A stretch of DNA of 33,278 nucleotides from an uncultured Chloroflexota bacterium (lineage in GTDB: Bacteria; Chloroflexota; Dehalococcoidia; CAUJGQ01), in NCBI GenBank assembly GCA_937879875.1, contig CALFMN010000251.1, positions 1-33,278 on the forward strand, in the 5' to 3' direction. The position numbers were made by a program, and so were the translations under genes. Under the pieces are notes generated by a model, which worked only from the letters and a program-made list of their open reading frames with translations, made no database searches and was not told the origin of the DNA. Within the stretch, counting starts at the first letter, position 1. Every line of letters starts with the position of its first letter. Positions 21,183 through 29,073 of the stretch are shown in pieces.

Positions 21183-22052
21183 GTGACCGAGATTCAGAGC
21201 GACTACGTACTGGTCAACGGGGTACGTCTGCATTACCTGCGTGCGGGCCGCGGCCCGCGCGCGATCGTACTGACGCATGGCAACAGCCACTGCGGCGGTG
21301 TCTGGGCGCCGCTGATCGCCGCGCTTGGCGGCGAGCAGTTCACGGTCGTCGCCTGGGATCTGCCCCGTCACGGCTGGTCGGACCAGCCGGACAGCGGCTA
21401 CGACTGGGGCAGCCTGCGCGACGATCTCGTTGGCCTGGTGACCGCGCTTGAGCTGCGCGACGTCGTGTACGTCGGCCATTCGCGCGGCGGGGGTGTCTCG
21501 CTGCTCGCGGCAGCCGCCGATGGTCGGCGCACGCACGCCGCGCTCGTCTATGAGCCCACGATGCCGGTACGAGCCGGCCCAAACGGCATGCCGGCCCCTG
21601 TACCCGAGCCGCCGCGCATGGCCGAGATGGCGGCGCGGGCGCTGCGACGGCGTGAATCTTTCGTCAACCACGCAGCGCTCGCCGAGCGCTACCGCCGTCA
21701 GGACGCCTTCAAGGGCTGGCGCGAGGACTACTTTCAGGCGTTCCTCGACTACGGCACAACGACGCGGGAGGACGGCTCTGTCGGGCCGTGCGTGCCGCCG
21801 ATCGCGGCAGCGCGGCTGTTCGAGGCGACGTTCGGCTTCGAGGCGTGGCACGGCGTGCTGGCGCCCGAGCTGCCGCTGCTCGCGGTCTACGGCGATCGCA
21901 GCGGCCGTCTGGGCGACGGCCGTGATCCCGGCACAGCCCTGCGCACGATGTTTCCGCGCTGCGAGCTGCGCGTGATGGCCGATGCCACGCACACCGGGCC
22001 GATGGAGCAGCCCGAGCAGTTCGAGCGCATCGTGCGCGAAGTGGCGGGCTGA
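21183..22052 (+). CDS. Alpha/beta hydrolase
   Basis: 289 residues from the GTG at 21183. The alpha/beta-hydrolase fold shows an oxyanion-type HGNSHCGGVW segment, the nucleophile elbow GHSRGG (Ser catalytic), LLAVYGDRSGRL for the acid region, and the catalytic His in ADATHTGPM. The substrate is unknown; epoxide, ester or C-C hydrolases all share this layout, and the neighbouring monooxygenases fit ring or ester breakdown. GTG at 21183 is chosen because AGGAGGAGG lies about ten bases upstream; an in-frame ATG at 21093 would add 30 residues of low-quality sequence. It is separated from the LLM gene by about 150 bases. Confidence 0.9.
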   Translation: MTEIQSDYVLVNGVRLHYLRAGRGPRAIVLTHGNSHCGGVWAPLIAALGGEQFTVVAWDLPRHGWSDQPDSGYDWGSLRDDLVGLVTALELRDVVYVGHSRGGGVSLLAAAADGRRTHAALVYEPTMPVRAGPNGMPAPVPEPPRMAEMAARALRRRESFVNHAALAERYRRQDAFKGWREDYFQAFLDYGTTTREDGSVGPCVPPIAAARLFEATFGFEAWHGVLAPELPLLAVYGDRSGRLGDGRDPGTALRTMFPRCELRVMADATHTGPMEQPEQFERIVREVAG

Positions 22053-22078
22053 CAGCGAAGCGTCGCTTGCGAACAGCC

Positions 22079-22204
22079 TCATGCGAGCCCTTCGAACTCG
22101 ATGGCTTCCTCGGTCAGATTGATGCGATTGCCGCTGAGGTCAGTGCGGTAACGCACGGGCTCGTGGGCCGTAGATTCGTACACGCATAGCATCTGGTGCA
22201 GCAA
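22079..22204 (-). CDS. Possible 41-residue small ORF of unknown function
   Basis: A small frame on the minus strand starts with TTG at 22204, eight bases after AGGAGG (22218-22213), and gives 41 residues with balanced, protein-like composition: LHQMLCVYESTAHEPVRYRT and NLTEEAIEFEG are readable. It fills a gap between two plus-strand genes that has no other content. No family recognised. Without homologues this remains a guess, supported by the ribosome site and the amino-acid make-up. Confidence 0.4.
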   Translation of the reverse strand: MLHQMLCVYESTAHEPVRYRTDLSGNRINLTEEAIEFEGLA

Positions 22205-22258
22205 GGAGCAGACCTCCTGAGGCGTATACTGCGCCCAACGTAAGGATGCAGGGCCGGG

Positions 22259-24950
22259 GTGTACGCGGTGGTGCGGTCACATCAGACCAATCAACCTGCG
22301 AATGTATCGGTCTTGCCGGCGGCGCTGCCGGAGCCGTACACGCTGCCGCTGCCCCGCACGCCGCTGATCGGCCGGAGACAGGATCTCGCGTCGGCAAAGG
22401 AGCTTCTCAATCGCGCCGCCGTCGGCTTGCTGACGCTCACCGGTGCGGGTGGTTCCGGCAAGACCCACCTCGCGCTTGCAATTGCCGAGGCCGTGCGCAG
22501 CGACTATGCCGATGGCGCCGCTTTCGTCGCGCTTGCCGCGCTCACCGATCCAAGCCTGCTGAGCGCCACCATCGCGCAAGCTCTCGGCCTGCAAGAGGCT
22601 GCCGATCACCCGGCCGCGGAGAGTCTCGTTCGCTACCTCCGCGCCCGGCGTCTGTTCCTGGTGCTCGATAATTTCGAGCAGATCCTCCCTGCCGCCCCGG
22701 TCGTCAGTGAGCTGCTGTTGCAGTGTCCGGGGCTGAAGGTGCTCGTCACCAGCCGAGCGGCGCTGCGCGTCTCCGCTGAACAAGAGTTCCCCGTGCTGCC
22801 CCTGGCGTTGCCGAGCAGGGAGGACTCGATCACTCCAGACGCCCTTGAGCGCGTGCCCGCCGTGAGCCTGTTCTGCGCGCGGGCGCGCGCCGCGGTCCCT
22901 GCGTTTCGCCTCACGCCGGAGAACGCGGAGGCAGTGGCGGCGATCTGCCGTCGCCTCGACGGATTGCCGCTTGCGCTCGAACTTGCTGCCTCTCGACTGA
23001 AGGTACTGCCGCCACAGGCACTGCTCGAACGGCTGGACCATCGCCTTGCCGTCCTGATCGACGGCGCCCGCGATCTCCCGGCGCGGCAGCGGACCTTGCG
23101 CGAGACGATCGGCTGGAGCTACGACCTGCTGGCTCCGGCGCACCAGCGCGTGTTCCGACGACTAAGCAGGTAGCCCAGGTTAAGGTGCACCTTTCCTGAT
23201 GTCCGGTCAGCGACCCACATCCACGCCTGTGAGCCTTATGGACCACGGCCTCGAAAAGTGCACTTCAACTGAGGCCACCTGCTTAGGTGTGTTCGCAGGC
23301 GGCTTCACGCTGGAAGCGGTGGAAACGGTTTGCAGCGGGGATGGCGAGCCGCCGGTGGACATGCTCGCCGTCATCGCCGCGCTCGTCGATCAGCACCTTC
23401 TCGAGCGGGGCGAGGTGATGGCGCACGCACCTCGTTTTCGCATGCTGGAGACTGTGCACGAGTTTGCGGTCGAGGAGCTGCGAGCGCACGGCGAGTTGGA
23501 GGCGCTGCAGCGCCGGCACGCCGACTATGTCCTGGCGCTGACGGAGCGGGCGGGGCTGAGAATCCTTACGCCCTTTGAACAAGCCAGGGCCCAGGTGGTG
23601 CAGGCCGAGCAGGCGAACATCCGGAGTGCACTCGCGTGGGCCGTCGCGCACGGCGCCACAGAGGCCGATGCGGCAGAACTGGGGTTGCGTGTCGTCGTGG
23701 CGCTGTTCGTGTGGTTCTACCACGAGGCGATACGCGAAGGCCAACAGTGGGCAACAACGATCGTCTCGCTGCCGGGCGCCTCGGCCCGCACGGCGCTGCG
23801 GGCTGAAGCGCTGCGGCATGCCGGCTTTTTCACCCTGACGCTTGGCCCCGGGGCGCGATCCACCCGGCGCGCGCCGTCTGCTGGAGGAGAGCGCCGCCAT
23901 CTGTCGCGAGCTCGGCGATGATCGCCGCCTGGGTCTCGCCCTCAGCCAGTTGGGCCAACTCCCCGCGAACGGCCGGGAATGCGACCGCGAACTGTTGGCG
24001 GAGGCAGTGACGCTGCTGCGCGTGGCCGGCGACCCCGCGTCGCTGGCCTTCGGACTGCACTGGCTGGCAATGGGTTTGCGGATCGAAGGTGATCTGGCGG
24101 GTGCGCGGGCGGCATTCGCGGAAGCGGCGGCAATCCGCAGGAGTCTCGGGCTGTGGGACACGTTGGCAATGTCGCTGCGGAATCTGTGCCTGATTGCGTG
24201 GCTGACCGATGACTTTGACACGGCTGGGAAGTATCTGGAAGAGAGCCTCATCTATTTGCGGGCGAGCGGCGGTCAGTGGGTCGAGCGCACCCTCGGCGAC
24301 CTCGGGTGGCTGGCCTTGCGGCAGGCCGACGCCGAGCGGGCCGAGCCCGCTTCCGCGAATGTATCGAGATCGCGAGCAGACGCCGCAACCGGCACGATCT
24401 GAGTCACTACCTTGCGGGAATGGCGACCGTCTTCCGGCTGCATGGTGAGCCCGAGCGCGCCGCCTGGCTCCTGGGCGCGGCAGACAGCATGCGCCACGCC
24501 TACCCGGAGCTTGAGTACGACTACAACGCGTGGCGGACGTTCGATCCCGAGCTGAAAACTCTGCAGACCGCATTGGGCGAAGGGTTGTTCTCGCAACGCT
24601 GGTCGGCCGGGAGTGTCGCGCCCTTCCCCGAGGTGATTGCCGAGGCGCTGCGTGGCCTGAGCCGGACGACGGCAACGGCAGCAGTTCATCCGGTGAGTGC
24701 ATCAGGCGAGATCAGCGCATCGCAACGCCCGCGCTACCCGGACAACCTCTCCCAGCGCGAAGTGGAAGTGCTGCGTCTGCTGGCGGAGGGCACGAGCAAC
24801 CGCGAGATCGCGGAGCGGCTCGTGCTCAGCGAGCGCACCGTCGAGCGCCACATCGCCAACATCTACGCCAGGATCGGCGTCGGCGGCCGTTCGGCCCGCG
24901 CCGGCGCCGCGGCGTTCGCCCTGCGCCACGGCCTTTCCGCACCCGACTGA
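22259..24950 (+). pseudogene. Broken LuxR-family ATPase/TPR transcriptional regulator
   Basis: Four consecutive pieces in different frames build one recognisable protein. Piece 1 (22259-23164, GTG start) is the ATPase: LIGRRQDL, Walker A TGAGGSGKTHLA, Walker B LFLVLDNFEQ, sensor LVTSRAALRV, LDGLPLALELAASRL and WSYDLLAPAHQRVFRRL. Piece 2 (23286 to about 23850) continues with VFAGGFTLEAVE and the start of the TPR-like region. Piece 3 (about 23850-24345) holds more TPR helices in the next frame. Piece 4 (about 24345-24950) ends with the LuxR HTH (LSQREVEVLRLLAEGTSNREIAERLVLSERTVERH). Piece 1 is cut by a 119-bp insertion plus TA duplication; the other two breaks are single-base shifts of opposite sign. 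With the insertion removed, the region is 2571 bases, an exact multiple of three. The shifts could be sequencing errors in GC runs; the insertion is not. Confidence 0.85.
23165..23283. mobile_element. 119-bp MITE-like element with TA target duplication
   Basis: The terminal inverted repeats start AGCAGGT at 23165 and at 23283 on the other strand, and agree at 24 of the first 32 positions, including an uninterrupted GTGCAC core. The element is flanked by TA on each side (23163-23164 and 23284-23285), as in Tc1/mariner and IS630-type insertions. Removing one TA and the element restores the codon order Arg-Arg-Leu-Gly-Val-Phe-Ala-Gly-Gly expected for this regulator. No transposase gene is encoded, so it is non-autonomous. 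Several stops arise inside it for the host gene. Confidence 0.85.
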
Positions 24951-25159
24951 GGCCGGTCGATCGGCCGGCATGCCGCTACCGTCGCTGCCGAAAAAAATGG
25001 GTACAGCCGCTCGTCAGAGTGAGTACCTCCACGCATGGCACGCATCCCCTCCACCGCTACCGTGAACGATGCCGGTGGCCCGCAGGACGCAGGCTCACCG
25101 CGCAGGCGCCCGGCAGGCCATCGGCCTCGCTGCGGCCACCAAAGGCGAGGAGGCAGATC

Positions 25160-25627
25160 GTGCTCACACATCGAACGGTGCTCAGCATGCGCCGAATGGC
25201 GCTGCAAACCGTCTCCAGCCGGGCGAGAGCTGCTGTGCTGCTGAGTGTGCTCGTCCTGTTCGTTGGAACCCTTGCCGTGCTTACGGCTCACAGCGTACGC
25301 GGGCAAGCCGGCCCCCAGGTCATCCACGAGGACACATTCAAGGCCACGGGCCTCCCTGCGGGCGATGTCAACGGACTTGCGCGGCACTCAATGTGGCCGG
25401 CGGGCTTCAGCCTGAAACACGTGCATGGCGGGCCCGCCTACGTCTATGTCATCGCAGGCAGCATCGACATCACCGACAGCGCGATGACGATGACCTACGG
25501 CGCCGGCGACTTCTTCTGGGAACCCGGTGGGCACATTCATACGGCTACGGCGGGGCCGCAAGGGGTAGAGTTCTTCGTCCTCTTTTTGCTGCCGAGCGGG
25601 GCGGACGCGACGATTCCCGTCCAGTAG
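25160..25627 (+). CDS. Secreted or membrane-anchored cupin-domain protein
   Basis: 155 residues from the GTG at 25160, which has GAGGAGG six to seven bases upstream; an ATG nine codons later is a weaker alternative. An N-terminal hydrophobic segment (AAVLLSVLVLFVGTLAVLTA) acts as signal peptide or anchor. The rest is a single cupin: FSLKHVHGGPAYVYVIAGSI matches motif 1 with both His, but the usual motif-1 Glu is not Glu here; YGAGDFFWEPGGHIHTA supplies the third His. A metal site with three His is therefore likely. Function unknown; exported cupins may bind or oxidise small molecules. It is downstream of the broken regulator and upstream of a hairpin. Confidence 0.82.
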   Translation: MLTHRTVLSMRRMALQTVSSRARAAVLLSVLVLFVGTLAVLTAHSVRGQAGPQVIHEDTFKATGLPAGDVNGLARHSMWPAGFSLKHVHGGPAYVYVIAGSIDITDSAMTMTYGAGDFFWEPGGHIHTATAGPQGVEFFVLFLLPSGADATIPVQ

Positions 25628-25635
25628 GCGGTCAA

Positions 25636-25672
25636 CGCCTCACCCGTTTCTGTCCGCTGACCGGGTGAGGCG
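25636..25672. terminator. Hairpin between convergent genes
   Basis: CGCCTCACCCG (25636-25646) pairs perfectly over 11 bases with CGGGTGAGGCG (25662-25672) around a 15-base loop, between the cupin gene and the convergent acyl-CoA dehydrogenase. No T-run follows on the plus strand, so termination may be weak or Rho-assisted. Confidence 0.55.
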
Positions 25673-25718
25673 CGACCTTCCGCCCAGGGGTGGCCGATGC
25701 CGAGCCGTGCGCCGCGGC

Positions 25719-26891
25719 TCAGCCGCGCGGCAGCCCGAGCCCGCGCGTAGCCACGACGGAGCGATTGACTTCGCTGGTGCCGCCGGCAATCGTGGCCGAA
25801 ACCGATTGCAGGTAGGCTCGCTCCATGCGGCCCTTCAGCCGCGCCTGTCTTGAGCCGCGCTCGATCTGCCCGAAGAGGCCGAGCATATCGATCCCCGTGC
25901 GGGCGAGCCGCTGGCTCATCTCCGTGCTGAAGATCTTGACGAGCGACGCTTCATAGTTCGGCACCATGCTCTTCGCCTGCATGCCCGCCACGCGATACGA
26001 GAGGTTGCGGCAGACCTCGATCTCGATCTGCATCTCGGCCAGGCGATGCCGCAACGATGGCGACACCGCGGCACGATGCTCGCGGCCATAGGCGAGGAGG
26101 TCATTGAGTGTGCGCTGCGCCCCGGCCGAGCCGGCGATGCTGCTGCGCTCGAAGTCAAGCGAGACGGCCAGTTGATACCAGCCGCGGTTCTCCTGCCCGA
26201 CCAGGTTGGCAGCGGGAATGCGCACGTTGTCGAAGAAGACCTCGTTGAAGCCGTGGCTGTTCGCCATGTTGATCAGCGGCCGCACGCTCACGCCGGGCGT
26301 CTTCATATCCAGCAGGAACATGCTGATGCCCTTATGCTTGGGCGCGTCCGGGTCCGTGCGCGCCGCGAGCCAGCCCATGTCCGAGCGGTGTGCGCCCGTG
26401 GTCCAGATCTTCTGCCCGTTGATCACATACTCGTCGCCATCGCGCGTGGCGTGGGTCTGCATCGCCGCCAGGTCGGAGCCGGCGCCCGGCTCGGAATACA
26501 GCGTGCACCAGACCTCTTCGGCGCGGGTGATCGGCGGCAGGTAGCGGCGCTTCTGTTCGTCGGTGCCGTAGATCATCAGCGCCGGCCCGACCCAGGCGAC
26601 GCCCATGCTGAAGTTGACCGGAGCGCGACGGTAGGCCATCTCCTCGTTGTAAATCACCTGCTGCATGATGCTGGCGTCGCGCCCGCCGTACTCGGTGGGC
26701 CACGCCATCGCCAGCCACTTGCGCGCGGCGAGTTTCTTTTGGAAGCTCGCCACCAGCGCCTCGGCCTCGGCGACGCCGGTCTCCTCTTCGAAGTCGCCGG
26801 TGCCTTCCCAGTCGGCGGGCAGCTCGCCGTCGAGGAAGGCGCGCACCTCGCTGCGAAAGGCCAGTTCCTGGGGCGTGAAGGTATATTCCAT
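25719..26891 (-). CDS. Acyl-CoA dehydrogenase
   Basis: 390 residues from the ATG at 26891 (AGGAG about ten bases upstream). Features: AWPTEYGGRDAS, LYSEPGAGSDLAAMQT, NGQKIWTTGAHRSDMGW, LDFERSSIAG and a C-terminus TIAGGTSEVNRSVVATRGLGLPR. As with the gene at 10489, the usual C-terminal catalytic Glu position is not Glu (Ala-Gly-Gly instead of Glu-Gly), while Glu in LDFERS is present, so the base is either that residue, as in isovaleryl-CoA dehydrogenase, or supplied by a partner subunit. It belongs to the same subfamily as the two genes near 9-11.6 kb. It stands alone here, convergent with the cupin and divergent from the kinase. Confidence 0.92.
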   Translation of the reverse strand: MEYTFTPQELAFRSEVRAFLDGELPADWEGTGDFEEETGVAEAEALVASFQKKLAARKWLAMAWPTEYGGRDASIMQQVIYNEEMAYRRAPVNFSMGVAWVGPALMIYGTDEQKRRYLPPITRAEEVWCTLYSEPGAGSDLAAMQTHATRDGDEYVINGQKIWTTGAHRSDMGWLAARTDPDAPKHKGISMFLLDMKTPGVSVRPLINMANSHGFNEVFFDNVRIPAANLVGQENRGWYQLAVSLDFERSSIAGSAGAQRTLNDLLAYGREHRAAVSPSLRHRLAEMQIEIEVCRNLSYRVAGMQAKSMVPNYEASLVKIFSTEMSQRLARTGIDMLGLFGQIERGSRQARLKGRMERAYLQSVSATIAGGTSEVNRSVVATRGLGLPRG

Positions 26892-27146
26892 GATGCGGCG
26901 ACTCCTGCGGCCGGCACGAGCCGGCGATCGTTCGATGCTGCGCAACTAACAGTGTACAGGCGAGGCGTTCGGCCGCACAGCGCGGCATCTCGTCGCCTAC
27001 CGCGAGCTGGCGATCCGCGCGTGTACACCGCCGACGAGACGATCGACGCGGAGCCGGTTCTGCCCGGTTTCTCCTGCGCTGTTGCCGAATTTTTCGCCTG
27101 AGCGCCGATTCGCGGCGAAGCACCTGCACGCCGCGGCGATCGGCGG

Positions 27147-27152
27147 TACAAT
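27147..27152 (+). promoter_or_regulatory. -10 box directly before the kinase start (leaderless transcript?)
   Basis: TACAAT ends six bases before the ATG at 27159. With the usual seven-base distance, transcription would begin at or next to the A of ATG, and no ribosome-binding sequence is present. This suggests a leaderless mRNA. A -35 is not clear. Confidence 0.5.
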
Positions 27153-27158
27153 TAATCC

Positions 27159-29018
27159 ATGAATTGCCCCAATTGTCGCCGCTTCACGCCGCCGGGCGCC
27201 TCCCGCTGCCCGGCCTGCGGCACCGTCTACGCGGCGCAGGGCAGCGCTCGTGGACATTCCCGCTCGGGGCAGCAAGGGCAGGCACCGCTGCAGACGACCG
27301 CTGCGAATGCCGCCCCATCACAGCCAACGCGCGCCAGCGCCGGCCTGCGCTCGGCTGCCGCCGCCGCGCTGGTGAACTATCTCGCCACCAAGACGCAACA
27401 GGCGGTGCAAGGCTATCTGGCGACGCCGGCGGCGCCGGTTGCTCCTGTGCCGCAGGCAGCCGCGCCGGCGCTGCCGGACTCGCAGGTGCTGCCCGAGGGC
27501 ATGACCCTGGCCGGCGGCCGCTACTATCTGGGGCCGATGCTGGGGCGCGGCTGCTTCGGCACGACCTATCGCGCGGTCGATCAGCGGCTGGGCCGCATCG
27601 TCGCGATCAAAGAGTTCTTCCCCGAAGGCTCCGTACGGCACGGGCAGACGATCCTGCCGCCGCCCTCGCTCGGCCGCGACGGCTTCGAGCAGGAGCGCGG
27701 CCACTTCATCCGCGAGGCGCAGATCCTCGCGCACTTTCAGCGGCCCGGCATCGTCGCCGTCTACGAGGTCTTCGAAGAGCACGACAGCGCCTACATGGTG
27801 ATGGAGTACGTCGCCGGCCGTACGCTGGTCGAGGTGCTGCGTGAGCGCGGCGGGCCGCTGCCGCCCGAGCAGGCGTTGCGCTACGTGCTCGCCTGCGCCG
27901 ACGCGCTCGCCGCTGTCCACGAGCAGCACCTGCTGCACCGCGATGTCAAGCCCGGCAACATCATGATTACATCCAAAGACGAGGCCGTGCTGATCGACTT
28001 CGGTGCGGCGCGGCGCTTCGACCGCTACCAGCGCACCAGCATGATGACCGCGATCGGCACGCCCGGCTACGCGCCGCTGGAGCAGTGGGGCAGCAGCGGC
28101 CGCTTCGGTCCCGCCTCCGACATCTATGCGCTCGCTGCCACGCTGTATCACCTGTTGACCGGTCAGATGCCGCTTTCGGCGGCGGACCGGGCGGTGCAGG
28201 ACACGCTGGACGAGCCGCGTTCCCTCAATCGCGCCGTCTCGCCCTCGCTGAGCACAGCGGTGGTGCATGCACTCGCGGTGCGCATGGACGATCGCCCGCA
28301 GACGATGGCCGCCTTCGCCGCCGAGTTGCGCGCGGCACGGGCACAACCGAGCGGCGGCAACAGTAACTCCAACGGACAAACGCGTGCGCCGGCGCCGCAA
28401 ACACCGGCGGCGCGCTCCACAACGTCCACACCGGTGCTGTCAAATCCACCGGCGCCCGCCTCTCCGCCCGCGCCGCAAAGCACTGACGCTCAACGCGCGG
28501 GCGCCACGCAGACGGCGACGGATTGGCGGCAGGCGAAGCGCGACTGGCGCGAGGCGCGGCATCAGGCCCGCCAGGCCGAGCGCGAGCAGCGGCATCTGCC
28601 CAGCGTCGCCGCGCCGCCCACGCCAGCAACACCACCGGCCCTGACGGCTCCGGTCCGGCGGCGCTTGCCGCGCCCGCTGCCGCAGAACGCGCGCGAACTG
28701 GCACTCTACGCTGTAGCGACCCCCGGCGCCGCGGTGGTGCTCGTGGTCTCGCTGCTCACGCTGATCTGCGCCTCGCCGCTGCTGGCGCTGGCAACGGTTA
28801 CATCGCACGGCACGCCGCACCGCATCTCACGCAAGGCGCTGCGCCGCTCGCTGCGGCTGGGCTCGCAGGGCGTCGTATTGGGCACGATCTGCATCGGCTC
28901 GTTGGTTGTCGTGGCCCTGGCAGTTGGCACCGGCGTCGTGTTTGTGCCGCTCTACGCACTCTTCTCCAGCAGCCGCAGACGAGCGCGCCGCCCTTTTCCG
29001 GGCCTGCGCCAGCCGTAA
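27159..29018 (+). CDS. Zinc-ribbon Ser/Thr protein kinase with membrane segments
   Basis: 619 residues. The N-terminus is a CxxC...CxxC zinc ribbon (Cys 3, 6, 17, 20), followed by a low-complexity linker. The kinase domain covers about 120-385: GRGCFGTTYRA glycine loop (129-139), Lys151 in VAIKEF, HRDVKPGNIMI catalytic loop (260-270), DFG (280-282) and the activation-segment GTPGYAPLEQW. All catalytic residues are present, so it should be active. A Pro/Ala/Thr-rich and then Arg/Glu-rich linker leads to hydrophobic helices near 525-545 and 580-605, so the kinase is probably held at the membrane on its inner side. Targets are unknown. It is divergent from the acyl-CoA dehydrogenase, and converges with the dehydrogenase at 29074. 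Confidence 0.9.
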   Translation: MNCPNCRRFTPPGASRCPACGTVYAAQGSARGHSRSGQQGQAPLQTTAANAAPSQPTRASAGLRSAAAAALVNYLATKTQQAVQGYLATPAAPVAPVPQAAAPALPDSQVLPEGMTLAGGRYYLGPMLGRGCFGTTYRAVDQRLGRIVAIKEFFPEGSVRHGQTILPPPSLGRDGFEQERGHFIREAQILAHFQRPGIVAVYEVFEEHDSAYMVMEYVAGRTLVEVLRERGGPLPPEQALRYVLACADALAAVHEQHLLHRDVKPGNIMITSKDEAVLIDFGAARRFDRYQRTSMMTAIGTPGYAPLEQWGSSGRFGPASDIYALAATLYHLLTGQMPLSAADRAVQDTLDEPRSLNRAVSPSLSTAVVHALAVRMDDRPQTMAAFAAELRAARAQPSGGNSNSNGQTRAPAPQTPAARSTTSTPVLSNPPAPASPPAPQSTDAQRAGATQTATDWRQAKRDWREARHQARQAEREQRHLPSVAAPPTPATPPALTAPVRRRLPRPLPQNARELALYAVATPGAAVVLVVSLLTLICASPLLALATVTSHGTPHRISRKALRRSLRLGSQGVVLGTICIGSLVVVALAVGTGVVFVPLYALFSSSRRRARRPFPGLRQP

Positions 29019-29052
29019 GCGTCCTTTATCGGCGCCTCCTCCCAGCGAACCC

Positions 29053-29066
29053 GCCCGCGATCGGGC
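29053..29066. terminator. Short hairpin between convergent genes
   Basis: GCCCG (29053-29057) pairs with CGGGC (29062-29066) around CGAT, in the 55-base gap between the kinase and the convergent dehydrogenase. It is short and lacks a T-run, so this is a weak call. Confidence 0.3.
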
Positions 29067-29073
29067 TTCCGCG

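Noticed and set aside
22140..22397. Minus-strand frame of 85 codons near the regulator start
   Set aside because: Overlaps the ATPase domain start and is Pro/Ala/Arg-rich; the smaller frame at 22079-22204 has better composition and a ribosome site.
23850..24345. Programmed frameshifting as an explanation of the broken regulator
   Set aside because: No slippery heptamer with a downstream structure is evident, two opposite shifts would be needed, and the insertion alone already disrupts the gene.
26046..27101. Plus-strand frame of 351 codons over the third acyl-CoA dehydrogenase
   Set aside because: Antisense of a well-supported enzyme gene; the translation is repetitive in Arg, Val, His and Gln.
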